Assembly: GCF_025860405.1 (NCBI RefSeq)
Contig: NZ_CP063785.1
Location: 7,007,390 to 7,071,389 of the forward strand
Reading direction: 5' to 3'
Length of the DNA stretch: 64,000 nt
Source: Tolypothrix sp. PCC 7712
GTDB taxonomy: Bacteria; Cyanobacteriota; Cyanobacteriia; Cyanobacteriales; Nostocaceae
Shown here: positions 35,870 through 46,700 of the stretch, piece by piece
Layout of the letters: every line of letters starts with the position of its first letter
How positions within the stretch are numbered: the stretch's first letter is position 1
Position numbers and translations under genes: made by a program
The notes under the pieces: model-generated
The model's database searches: none
What the model was told of the DNA's origin: nothing
What the model saw: the letters and a program-made list of their open reading frames with translations, nothing else

Positions 35870-38800
35870 ATGACTCAATATGTCCAAGATTTAGAAGCAA
35901 TGGTCTGTAATTTTTCTACGTTAGTAGAACTGCTGCGTTATCGGTCTGTTGAGCAAGCAGATACGACAGCATTTACCTTTTTGCACGATGGAGAAGCACA
36001 AGCAGTTAGTCTAACTTATCAACAGTTAGATTCTCATAGTCGAGCGATCGCATCTCAACTGCAAACCCTTGGTTTAAGTGGAGAGCGTGCTTTACTACTT
36101 TATCCACCAGGAATAGATTACTTACCAGCTTTCTTTGGATGTCTGTATGCTGGAGTAGTAGCAGTCCCAGCTTATCCGCCACGCAATCAGCGCAATACTC
36201 CCAGAATCTTGGCAATTATCAAAGATGCACAACCAGCAGTTATCCTGACAACAACAGCAATTCTGGCTCAGTTGCAGTCTTTGCTTGCTGATAAATTTGC
36301 TATAGATCATATTCACTGGCTGACTACCGACAATCTCACACCAGGGTTAGAAGCAACTTGGCAACAGCCGCCTATTAATATAGATACTCTGGCATTTTTA
36401 CAATACACTTCTGGCTCTACTGGCATACCCAAAGGTGTGATGCTGACTCATGGGAACCTGCTACACAATGCAGAGGTGACACGCCAGTATATGGAACATA
36501 CCTCTAGTAGTATGTTTGTGACTTGGCTGCCTGTCTACCATGATATGGGATTGATTGGCGGCGTACTGCAACCTCTATATGGTGGTTTTCCTTGTCTGAT
36601 GATGCCATCAGCTGCTTTTCTCCAACGTCCTTATCGGTGGTTACAGGCCATTTCTCATTATCGAGGAACTACAAGCGGCGCACCTAATTTTGCTTACGAA
36701 CTTTGTATTGAAAAAATTACCCCCGAACAACGCGCTACCCTAGATTTAAGCAGTTGGAATGTGGCTTTTAATGGTGCAGAACCCATTCGTCATGAGACTT
36801 TAGAAAGGTTCGCAGCCACTTTTGCTGAATGTGGGTTCCGTGCAGAAGCTTTTTATCCTTGTTATGGTATGGCAGAGGCCACTTTGATGGTATCTGGTAG
36901 CATCAAATCTGCGTTAGTAAATAGCCTATCTCTGCAAAGAAGCGCTTTAGAGCGCAATGAAATTGTTAATGCAATTGAAAACACAGGTAACTCAATTACA
37001 TTAGTCAGTTGTGGTCGAGTTGTACCACAACAGGAAATTGTTATTGCTAACCCAGAAACCTTAACTCGTTGTAATGCTGATGAAGTCGGAGAAATTTGGG
37101 TATCTGGCCCTAGTGTTGGTTTTGGTTATTGGAAGCGTTTAGAAGAAACTGAGCAAACTTTCCACGCCTATTTGCAAGATACCAAAGAGGGGCCATTCTT
37201 GCGGACTGGAGACTTAGGTTTTCTGCACAATGGCGAAGTTTACATTACTGGACGAGCTAAAGATTTAATTATCATCAGAGGACGCAACCTTTACCCCCAA
37301 GATATAGAATTGACCGCAGAACGTAGTCATTCTTCATTGCGTCTGGGTAGTAATGCTGCTTTTGCAGTAGACATAGACAATGAAAAACTCCATCCACAAG
37401 GGGATGGAGTTTTTGGGCATGGGGAATCGGGCATGGGGCATGGGAAAGAACATACCAATGCCCAATGCCCAATGCCCCAAGCGGCGGGGCGGCTATCCCT
37501 CTCCACCCACGGATCGAAGTTTCCCGCCGCTTTCAATGAAGAACGCTTGGTATTAGTGCAAGAGTTGGAGTTTCGCGCCAAACCAAATCTAGAGGAAGTG
37601 ACTACTGCGATTCGTCAGGCAGTAGCTCAAGAACATGAGGTACAAGTTTATGCAGTAGTTTTAATTAAAGGTGGTACTATTCCCAAAACCTCCAGTGGTA
37701 AAATTCAACGCCGCGCTTGTAAGGCAGAGTTTTTGGCTGATGGTTTGCAAGTAGTAAATCAGAGTATTCTTGATAGTGGGGAAGATTTAGAAACAATAAA
37801 CTCGGCACAAGATCAGAGTTCTCTAACCTCATACTTGCAAAAATTGATTGGCAAAGCCTTAAAAATTCCAGTCCAAAAATTACCACCTCAACAACCTCTA
37901 ACAAGTTTGGGAATTGATTCTTTGATAGCTTTTGATATCAAAAATCAAATTGAAGTAGATTTTGGGGTGAGTATATCTGTAAATGACCTTTTACAAGATG
38001 CTAGTATTGATTCCCTAATAGAACAAATTCTTGCCCAGGGGAAAGATAGCACTCTAAAACAACTAGAAATCCTGCCTATTTCCCATGAAGCGCAACTACC
38101 CTTGTGTTTGGCGCAAGAACGGTTGTGGTTTTTAGAGCAATTAGAACCAGGGAACCCATTTTACAATGTAGCGATCGCCATCCAACTCGATGGGACTCTT
38201 AACGTTGCAATCCTCCAGCAAAGTCTCAATGAAATTGTCCAGCGTCACGAAAGCTTACGCACCAGCTTTACATCTGTAGCGGGACAACCAGTGCAAATCA
38301 TTCATCCTAGTTTGGAAGTGAAACTTGCGATCGCTGATTGTACTCACCTTGATGATGCCACATCTAGAGAACAGTTAATTTTAGAGTCAACTCAAAAACC
38401 CTTCGACCTATCCCAAACACCACTCCTACGCGCTCAACTGTTGTGTCTCACAGACAATCAACATTTGCTGGTGTTGACCATGCATCATATTATTTCTGAT
38501 GGTTGGTCAGTTGGGGTTCTCATCCAAGAACTAGCAACAGTTTATCAAGCCTTAAAAGAAAGCAAACCTTCTCCCCTCCCTGAACTACCAATTCAATATG
38601 CTGATTTTGCTTACTGGCAAAAACAATGGCTGCAACAAGAGGTTTTAAAAACCCATCTTGATTATTGGAAGCAACAACTTAACAACACCACACCTTTATT
38701 ACAACTACCCACAGATAGACCCCGGCCTTCTGTTCAAACCTTCAGAGGTAAAAAGCACAATCTGACATTACCTCAAAATCTGAGTGCAGCAGTGAAAGAT

Positions 38801-39502
38801 TTGAGCCATAAAGAAGGTGTAACCGTCTTTATGATACTCCTAGCAACTTTCCAGACATTACTCTATTCTTTGTCCAATCAAGAAGACATCATTGTCGGTT
38901 CTCCTGTTGCTGGGCGTAACCATCCCAAAACACAAGGATTAATTGGCTTCTTTATCAATACTTTGGTACTGCGTACTAATCTGAGTGGTAATCCTACTTT
39001 TAGAGAGTTATTAGGGCGAGTCAAAAAAGTAGCTATAGAAGGCTATGCCCATCAAGACGTACCTTTTGAAAAGCTGGTAGAAGAGTTACAGCCAAAACGT
39101 CATCTCAGCTATAATCCTTTGTTCCAGGTAATGTTTATCTTCCAAAATGTAGCAATACCATCGATTGAAATTTCTGAATTAAACTGGCAACCTCAAGAGA
39201 TAGATAGCGGTACATCAAAATTTGATTTAAAACTTAGCATTTGGGAAAGTACAGCCGGATTTCAAGGTTCATTTGAGTATCCAATAGACTTGTTTAATGC
39301 CGCGACAATCAACCGCATGGCTAATCATTTTGAACTATTGCTGCAAACTATAGTTAATCAGCCAGATATTGCATTGCAAGACTTAGCAGCTATTGTTACA
39401 GCATCAGATAAACAGCAAAAACTGCTAGAAGAAAAACAATTAGAAACTATCAGTCTGCAAAAACTGAAGTTAAGCAAACGAACTGCAATTAGCAAAGGAT
39501 AA
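35870..39502 (+). CDS. FAAL-ACP-C starter protein of the siderophore line
   Basis: A 1210-aa protein that activates a fatty acid and starts the chain. The fatty-acyl-AMP ligase covers about 10-620 (YTSGSTGIPKGVMLTHGN, LPVYHDMGLIGG, CYGMAEATLMV, LRTGDLGFLHNGEVYITGRAKDLIIIRGRN). A carrier domain follows with Ser684 in LGIDSLIAF. A condensation domain spans about 700-1190 with intact HHIISDG at 872-878. This C domain would pass the acyl group to the A1 amino acid on the next protein. Residues about 506-557 are not FAAL sequence; they come from a 156-bp repeat inserted in frame (see 37385). I chose the ATG at 35870. A TTG 22 codons earlier adds no family sequence. Confidence 0.9.
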   Translation: MTQYVQDLEAMVCNFSTLVELLRYRSVEQADTTAFTFLHDGEAQAVSLTYQQLDSHSRAIASQLQTLGLSGERALLLYPPGIDYLPAFFGCLYAGVVAVPAYPPRNQRNTPRILAIIKDAQPAVILTTTAILAQLQSLLADKFAIDHIHWLTTDNLTPGLEATWQQPPINIDTLAFLQYTSGSTGIPKGVMLTHGNLLHNAEVTRQYMEHTSSSMFVTWLPVYHDMGLIGGVLQPLYGGFPCLMMPSAAFLQRPYRWLQAISHYRGTTSGAPNFAYELCIEKITPEQRATLDLSSWNVAFNGAEPIRHETLERFAATFAECGFRAEAFYPCYGMAEATLMVSGSIKSALVNSLSLQRSALERNEIVNAIENTGNSITLVSCGRVVPQQEIVIANPETLTRCNADEVGEIWVSGPSVGFGYWKRLEETEQTFHAYLQDTKEGPFLRTGDLGFLHNGEVYITGRAKDLIIIRGRNLYPQDIELTAERSHSSLRLGSNAAFAVDIDNEKLHPQGDGVFGHGESGMGHGKEHTNAQCPMPQAAGRLSLSTHGSKFPAAFNEERLVLVQELEFRAKPNLEEVTTAIRQAVAQEHEVQVYAVVLIKGGTIPKTSSGKIQRRACKAEFLADGLQVVNQSILDSGEDLETINSAQDQSSLTSYLQKLIGKALKIPVQKLPPQQPLTSLGIDSLIAFDIKNQIEVDFGVSISVNDLLQDASIDSLIEQILAQGKDSTLKQLEILPISHEAQLPLCLAQERLWFLEQLEPGNPFYNVAIAIQLDGTLNVAILQQSLNEIVQRHESLRTSFTSVAGQPVQIIHPSLEVKLAIADCTHLDDATSREQLILESTQKPFDLSQTPLLRAQLLCLTDNQHLLVLTMHHIISDGWSVGVLIQELATVYQALKESKPSPLPELPIQYADFAYWQKQWLQQEVLKTHLDYWKQQLNNTTPLLQLPTDRPRPSVQTFRGKKHNLTLPQNLSAAVKDLSHKEGVTVFMILLATFQTLLYSLSNQEDIIVGSPVAGRNHPKTQGLIGFFINTLVLRTNLSGNPTFRELLGRVKKVAIEGYAHQDVPFEKLVEELQPKRHLSYNPLFQVMFIFQNVAIPSIEISELNWQPQEIDSGTSKFDLKLSIWESTAGFQGSFEYPIDLFNAATINRMANHFELLLQTIVNQPDIALQDLAAIVTASDKQQKLLEEKQLETISLQKLKLSKRTAISKG
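37385..37540. mobile_element. 156-bp repeat inserted in frame in the FAAL domain
   Basis: The insert is bounded by direct repeats CAATGAA (37378-37384 and 37534-37540). It begins with a 13-bp perfect stem (37383-37395 with 37402-37414, loop ACAAGG), continues with GGGCATGGGG-type units and their inverted form (CCCAATGCCC), and ends with GCGGCGGG/CCCGCCGC arms (37481-37488, 37523-37530). Its length of 52 codons contains no stop. Removing it joins VDIDN directly to EERLVLVQE, as expected for FAALs. The same hairpin type with the same loop is at 40600-40622, and the GGCATGGGG unit is at 1387-1415. Confidence 0.85.
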
Positions 39503-39517
39503 AAACTTTTTACAATT

Positions 39518-40531
39518 ATGACTATCTCTAATGCTTCAAAACCTAGCCTGAAAAGTTTAGGTATTACCAAACGTCAAGCTGTCAAGGATTTAGTACAGAT
39601 TACACCCTTGATAGATGAAAATTCTCTACCATTATTGATAAAAGCTACTGTTGCAGGAGTAGATTTAGTTGCTTGGGCTGCGAACAATCAAGAATTGATT
39701 AAAAAATATTTACTCAAGCATGGTGGTATTCTATTTCGCAACTTTCAAGTTAAAGAAGTAGCAGCGTTTGAGCAGTTTATTCAAGTAGTTGCTGGGGATT
39801 TACTAGAATACCGCGATCGCTCTTCACCTCGCAGTGCTATTCAAGGTAAAATCTACACATCTACAGACCATCCAGCTAACCAAAAAATTCTGCTGCACAG
39901 CGAAAACTCCTATGCTGCTAACTGGCCTTTAAAAATCTTCTTTTACTGTGTCACACCAGCACAACAGGGCGGAGAAACACCCATCGCTGATATTCGCAAA
40001 ATCTATCAGAGAATTTCTCCCCAAGTTATCGAAAAGTTTGCTCAAAAACAAGTCATGTACGTCCGCAATTTTGGCGATGGTTTTGGCTTACCTTGGCAAA
40101 CTGTTTTTCAAACCACCAATCCAGAAAAAGTAGAAGAATTTTGTCACCAAAATAGTATAAAATTTGCATGGAAAGGAGAGAATAAACTCAGAACTTACTC
40201 TCGTCGTCCGGCAATAACCAGACATCCAGTTACAGGAGAGACTGTTTGGTTTAATCATGCTTTATTTTTCCACATTTCTAGTTTAGAAATAAAAATCCGT
40301 GAGTCATTATTAGCAGAATTTAGCGAAGCAGACTTACCACACAATACTTATTACGGTGATGGCTCACCAATTGAGACAGAAATATTAGATGAAATTCGCA
40401 GTGCTTACCAACAAGAGACAGTAATATTTCCTTGGTTAACAGGAGATATTTTAATGTTAGATAATATGCTCACTGCCCACGGAAGACAACCTTTTTTAGG
40501 CAACAGAAAAGTAGTTGTAGGTATGGCATAA
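39518..40531 (+). CDS. SyrP/TauD-type amino acid beta-hydroxylase 1
   Basis: A 337-aa Fe(II)/2-oxoglutarate oxygenase of the TauD/SyrP type. In siderophore pathways such enzymes hydroxylate the beta carbon of a carrier-bound amino acid (Asp or His). Iron ligands are His127 and Glu129 in HSENSY and His321 in LTAHGRQ, with Arg323 as the likely 2-oxoglutarate contact. GGILFRNF, FYCVTPAQQGGETPIADIRKIY and YYGDGSPIE are family marks. It lies between the FAAL-ACP-C gene (15 bp before) and the NRPS gene whose N-terminal domain has lost HHxxxDG, and it probably docks there to hydroxylate the A1 residue. A paralogue lies at 49352. Confidence 0.85.
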   Translation: MTISNASKPSLKSLGITKRQAVKDLVQITPLIDENSLPLLIKATVAGVDLVAWAANNQELIKKYLLKHGGILFRNFQVKEVAAFEQFIQVVAGDLLEYRDRSSPRSAIQGKIYTSTDHPANQKILLHSENSYAANWPLKIFFYCVTPAQQGGETPIADIRKIYQRISPQVIEKFAQKQVMYVRNFGDGFGLPWQTVFQTTNPEKVEEFCHQNSIKFAWKGENKLRTYSRRPAITRHPVTGETVWFNHALFFHISSLEIKIRESLLAEFSEADLPHNTYYGDGSPIETEILDEIRSAYQQETVIFPWLTGDILMLDNMLTAHGRQPFLGNRKVVVGMA

Positions 40532-40784
40532 CCATACAATAGTTAATTCGCTTTGCTCCAATTCAAAATTCAAAATTCAAAATTCGCGCATTAAAGACAG
40601 CCACCCACAAGGGGTGGGGCTTGAACCCAACAAGCATTTTTCTTTCCTTCTGCCTTCTGCCCTCTGCCCTCTGCCTTTCTTCGTCAAAATTAATTTAACT
40701 AGGAAAATATCAAAGGAAGCAATTCAGGAATAATTGATTATTTTTTTGTTTCTTGTTCTCAACTTATCTGGAAGTCCATTAACC
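40532..40784. repeat. Repeat-filled gap between hydroxylase 1 and NRPS 1
   Basis: The spacer holds ATTCAAA repeats (40560-40583), a CCACCC-ACAAGG-GGTGGGG hairpin (about 40600-40619) with the same loop as the FAAL insert, and TTCTGCCCTCTGCC runs (40645-40680). An open frame from the TTG at 40734 reads into the NRPS but looks non-coding up to 40785. GGAAG occurs 9 bases before that ATG. Confidence 0.55.
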
Positions 40785-43700
40785 ATGTTTCAAGAAATTC
40801 AGGGTTTTCAACTTTCGCCACAACAAAAATATTTATGGCAATTGCAACAATCTGATAGTCGCTTATATCAGGTGAAAGCTGCTGTTTCGATTACCGGAAA
40901 CCTGAATATTGAATTACTCAGAAAAGCTGTAGAGAAAGTTGTCAGCCGTCATGAAATTCTGCGTACCTGTTATAAGTTTCTGCCAGAAATGACAATTCCT
41001 GTACAAGTAATTACTGATTCTGGTGCTAATTGGCAGCAAAACTATGATTTAAGTAATTATACAAATGAGGAGCAAGCAGCAAAAATACAAGAGTTGTTTC
41101 AGCAATTTGGTCAACAAAATTTTAATCTAGAGACTGGAGAAGTTTTACATATATCTTTGGTAACTTTATCTGCTACTAAATATATTTTATTTATCAGGTT
41201 ACCTGGATTATCTGCAGATAGAGAAACACTGAAAATTTTAGTCAGAGAAATCAGCGATACCTATGCTGATAAATATGATCATCATGCAGAAATCATGCAA
41301 TATGCTGACTTAGCAATGTGGCAGAATGAATTATTATCAGCAGCAGATACAGAAGCAGGTAGAGAATATTGGACTCAGCAAGATTTTTCGGCTTTGCAAG
41401 CATTACAGTTACCTATAGAAAAAGAGAATGTTGCAGAATTAGTATTTCAGCCTCAAACACATAGTTTCACCCTAGATTCTCGTCTGGTATCTCAAATAGA
41501 AACACAGCATCAATCTTCAATAGCTAATTTCTTTTTAGCTTGTTGGAATATTTTACTGTGGCGTATCACAGGACAAGATAATCTGGTTTTGGGTATGTCT
41601 ACAAATGGACGGAAATATCTAGAACTAGAATCGAGTCTAGGGTTATTATCTAAATATGTGCCTTTAAAGTGCGAATTAAGAGAAAATATAACTTTATCCT
41701 CTCTATTAAATCAGCTTAATCAAGCTGTTACTGAAAATTATAATTATCAAGAGTATTTCAGTCCCGATACATTAACAGAATTAGCTGCAAATAACCAGGT
41801 TATTTTCCCTGTTTCTTTTGATTATGATGAAATTATAGAAAAGCATAATTTTGACGATGTAGTATTTTCAATTTCACAAATAGATGTATGTATTGATACC
41901 TATAAACTTAAACTAGCTTGTATTCGTCGAGAAAATTTAATTGAGCTAGAATTTACATATAATAGTAATTATTTTTTAACAGCAGATATTCAACGTTTAG
42001 CAGAACAGTTAAAAACATTAATCGAGAATGCAATTTCTCACCCTGAAGCAGCTATAAGTCGATTACAGATATTAGGCAACAGCGAAATTAATCTACTGTC
42101 TGAGCTTAACAATACCAAACTAGCTTACCCTGTTGATCGCTGCATTCATCATTTATTTGAAGAGCAAGTAGCGAAAACTCCCGATCAAATTGCGATCGCC
42201 TTTGCTGAACAACAGCTAACATACAGAGAATTAAACAACCGTGCTAACCAAATTGCTCATCGTTTGCAACAATTGGGAGTGGGTGCAGAGGTATTAGTCG
42301 GGTTGTGCGTCGAACGTTCCCTAGATTTTGTCCTTGGGATTCTTGGTATTCTCAAGGCTGGTGGTGCTTACGTACCATTAGACCCCACATATCCCCAAGA
42401 ACGCTTGGCGTATATGTTGCAGAACTCGCAACCAAAGGTATTGTTGACAAAAGAGTTTTTAATTAAAGACTTACCAAACCATTCAGCCCAAGTAGTTTGT
42501 CTAGATAAAGATAGCGATTTAATTACCCAACAACCAATAGAAAATTTACATCAAACAGCTGTTGCGGCTAACTTAGCTTATGTAATTTACACCTCTGGCT
42601 CAACAGGAACACCCAAAGGAGTCAGAGTTACCCATGCTAATTTGTGCCACTATGTGCAAGCAATGCAAACAGCATTGGGTATCGTAGCAGCAGATAAATA
42701 TTTACATACAGCATCCATTGCGTTCTCATCCTCTGTTAGACAGTTGATGGTTCCTCTAACTAAAGGTGCAACTATAGTAATTGCAACTTCCGAACAGCGA
42801 AAAGACCCCTTGACACTGTTTGCAGAAATTAAACAACAACAGGTGACAGTAATTGATATCGTTCCTTCTTACTGGCGAAACTGCAATCATTTACTGAGTA
42901 GTTTAAAACCAGAAGTAAGAACAAATCTTTTAGATAATAAATTACGCTTAATTGTCTCTGCCAGCGAACCTCTACTATCAGATATTTGCACACAATGGCG
43001 GTTTGGCTTGCAGCACAATGCAAGTCTGATCAATATGTTTGGTCAGACAGAGACTTGTGGTATTGTGGCAGTTAATCCGATCGCTCACAATGACCAAATA
43101 AAAATTGTCCCTCTCGGTCGTCCCATTGCCAACACCCAAATCTATATTTTGGATAAATATCTGCAACCTGTCCCAATGGGAGTGGCTGGAGAATTATATA
43201 TTGGTGGCTTAGGTATTGGTCAAGGTTATCTCCATCGTCCAGACTTGACAGCAGAAAGATTTATCCCTAACCCCTTTAGTGAAGAAGGAGGAACGCGGCT
43301 TTACAAAACCGGGGACTTAGGACGTTATTTACCAGATGGTAAAGTTGAGTTTATCGGCCGTAGCGATTACCAAGTCAAAATTCGCGGTTTCCGTATTGAA
43401 CTAGCAGAAATTGAAGCCGTGCTTTGTCAACATCCATCTGTGCGGGAAGCTGTAGTAGTAGCGAGGGAAGACTCCAGAGAGAAAAAATTAGTCGCTTATC
43501 TAGTATCTAACGAGCAGAGCCTTCAGGATGGCAACTTCAGTAACTGTCGCAGTTTCTTACAAGAGAGATTGCCTGATTATATGATGCCTGCTAACTTTGT
43601 GATGTTAGAGAAGCTACCACTAACACCCAACGGTAAAATCAACCGTCAAGCATTACCTGCACCAGAACAGCTAAGACTGCAAACGCACTCACAGAAAGCC

Positions 43701-46700
43701 CCTCGTACTCCTATAGAAGAGGTGATAGCAGGAATTTGGGCGCAAATTCTGAATGTGGGACAAGTCAATATTGATGACAACTTCTTTGAATTAGGTGGAC
43801 ACTCGCTGTTAGCCACGCAAATTGTCTCCCAATTGCGAGAGGCTTTTTCAGTAGATTTACCCCTGCGGAGTTTGTTTGAATATCCAACAGTCGCTGCACT
43901 AGCAGAATCTATAGAAATAGCCCTGAAAACTGGAGAAAAACTGCAACTACCACCTATTGAAAAAGCCCCACGAGATGGTGTATTACCGCTTTCTTTTGCC
44001 CAAACAAGATTATGGTTTCTAGAACAATTAGAACCAGGTAACAGCACTTATAATCTTTGTCGTACCTTAAAACTGCAAGGTGCGCTGAATGTCACAGCCC
44101 TAGAGGAAAGTCTTAACGAAATTATCCGTCGCCATGAAATTCTGCGAACCACTTTTACCAGTGTAGATGGGCAAGCAGTTCAGGTGATTAATGCGGATTT
44201 AAGTTTAAAAATACAAATATTAAATCTCCAAAATTTATCTCCACAGGCGCAGGAATTAGAAGTTCAACGGCTAGTTAAACAAGCAGCACAACAAAGCTTT
44301 GATTTGAGTACACCGCCACTGTTTAAAACCTTGCTTTTGCAATTGGCTGCACAAGAGTATCTGTTGATATTTACAATTCATCATATTATTGCCGATGGCT
44401 GGTCAGCAGGTGTAATTATCAGCGAACTCGCAGCACTTTACGAGTCATTTTGTACGGGTAAATCTTCACCTCTTGGCGAATTGTCTATCCAGTATGGAGA
44501 TTTTGCTGTTTGGCAACACCAATGGTTGCAAGGCGAAATTTTTCAGCAACAGATGGACTATTGGAAACAACAATTGAGCGGTACTTTACCAGTATTAGAA
44601 CTACCAACAGATAGACCAAGGTCTGCTATACAAACCTTTGCTGGTAAAAAGCAATTTTTTACTATTCCTCATCACTTAACCTCAGCCCTAAAAACTTTAA
44701 GTCAGCAGGAAGGAGTCACACTATTTATGACTCTGCTGGCTGCATTTCAGACATTGCTTTATCGTTACACGGGACAGGAAGATATTCTCATCGGTTCACC
44801 AATTGCCAACCGTAACCGTGCTGAGATAGAAGAGCTAATTGGCTTTTTTGTCAATACTATTGTGTTACGTACTAACTTGTTAGGTAAACTCAGTTTTCGG
44901 GAGTTGCTCAAACAAGTTAGAGAAGTTACTTTAGGTGCTTACGCTCATCAAGATTTGCCCTTTGAGCAGTTAGTAGAAGAATTGCAGCCAGAGCGCAATT
45001 TGAGCCATACACCACTGTTTCAGGTAATGTTTGCCCTGCAAAATGCCCCAATGGGAAAACTAAAGCTGCCAGATTTAAATATTCAAATAGACGAAGTAGA
45101 TATAGAAAGATCCCAATTTGATTTAACTCTGTTCCTCACAGAAACTAATCAAGGTTTAACGGGGGCGTTTGAATATAACAGCGACTTATTTGACGCTGAC
45201 ACCATCATCAGAATGCAGGGACATTTTCAAACATTATTACAGGGGGTTGTAGCCAATCCTGAGCAGTATTTATCAAACTTACCAATCTTAACCGAGCCAG
45301 AACTACACCATTTATTAATAGAGCAAAATCACACCCAGACTAATTATCCATCTGTCTGTATTCATCAGCTATTTGAAGCCCAAGTTGAGAAAACACCTGA
45401 TGCTGTTGCTGTGGTATTTGAAAATCAGCAATTAACTTATCGGGAACTAAATCAGCGAGCTAATCAACTAGCCCATTATTTGCAAAAACTGGGAGTAGAA
45501 CCAGAAGTATTAGTGGGAATTTGTGTAGAACGTTCCTTAGAAATGATTGTAGGGCTGTTAGGTATTCTCAAAGCTGGCGGTGCTTACGTTCCGCTAGATC
45601 CAGCCTATCCTCAAAAGCGGTTAGGTTATATGTTGGCAAATTCCCAACTATCAGTTTTACTCACTCAAAAGCTGTTACTTGAAAATTTACCTCCCCATCA
45701 TGCTCAAGTAGTTTGTTTAGATGTTGATCTGGAGAGAATTTCACAACAAAATACTAGTAATCTAACTCACAAAATCGCTCCGGAAAACTTAGCTTATGTA
45801 ATTTACACTTCCGGTTCAACTGGTAAACCCAAAGGTGTACAAATTTCTCATAGTGCTGTTGTCAACTTCTTAATGGCAATGCGCCAAACACCAGAAATCA
45901 CTCAACAAGATATATTACTCTCAGTCACCACATTATCTTTTGATATTGCTGCTTTAGAAATATATCTGCCCTTAATTGTAGGCGCGCAATTAGTTCTTGT
46001 TAGTCGTGAAGAAACCTCTGATGGGATTCAATTAGCAAAGCGGTTAACTTCTAGCGGTGCTACAGTCATGCAAGCTACTCCAGCAACTTGGCGGATGTTA
46101 ATGGCTGCTGGTTGGAGTGGTAATCAACAATTGAAAATTCTGTGTGGTGGTGAAGCCCTTGATGCTACCCTCGCGCAACAATTACAACAACGGGGTAAAG
46201 AATTATGGAACTTATATGGCCCTACAGAAACTACTATTTGGTCAGCAGTATATCAAGTAGAAAATACCATCGCTGTGGGTCATCCTATCGCTAACACTCA
46301 ATTTTATATCCTGGACGCATACAATCAACCAGTACCTATTGGTGTGGCGGGTGAGTTACATATTGGTGGTGCTGGTTTAGCCCGTGGTTATTTACATCAG
46401 CCAGAACTGACAGCGCAAAAATTTATATCTAATCCTTTCAATCCTGATTCTGCTTCTCGGTTATATAAAACTGGGGACTTGGTGCGCTATCGAAGCGATC
46501 GCACAATTGAATTTTTGGGGAGAATTGACAATCAAGTTAAATTGCGTGGCTTCCGGATTGAATTAGGGGAAATTGAATCACTTTTAAATCAACACCCATT
46601 TGTGCAAGCCAGTGTGGTGATAGTTCGAGAAGATGAACCAGGCGATAAAAGCTTGGTTGCTTATGTAGTTCTCAAACCAGAACAGACATTGACTCTTGCT

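Noticed and set aside
37385..37540. The FAAL-specific insertion motif known for the family
   Set aside because: The segment is made of palindromic repeats with flanking direct repeats and lies at a different place. It is an inserted repeat and not the family insertion.
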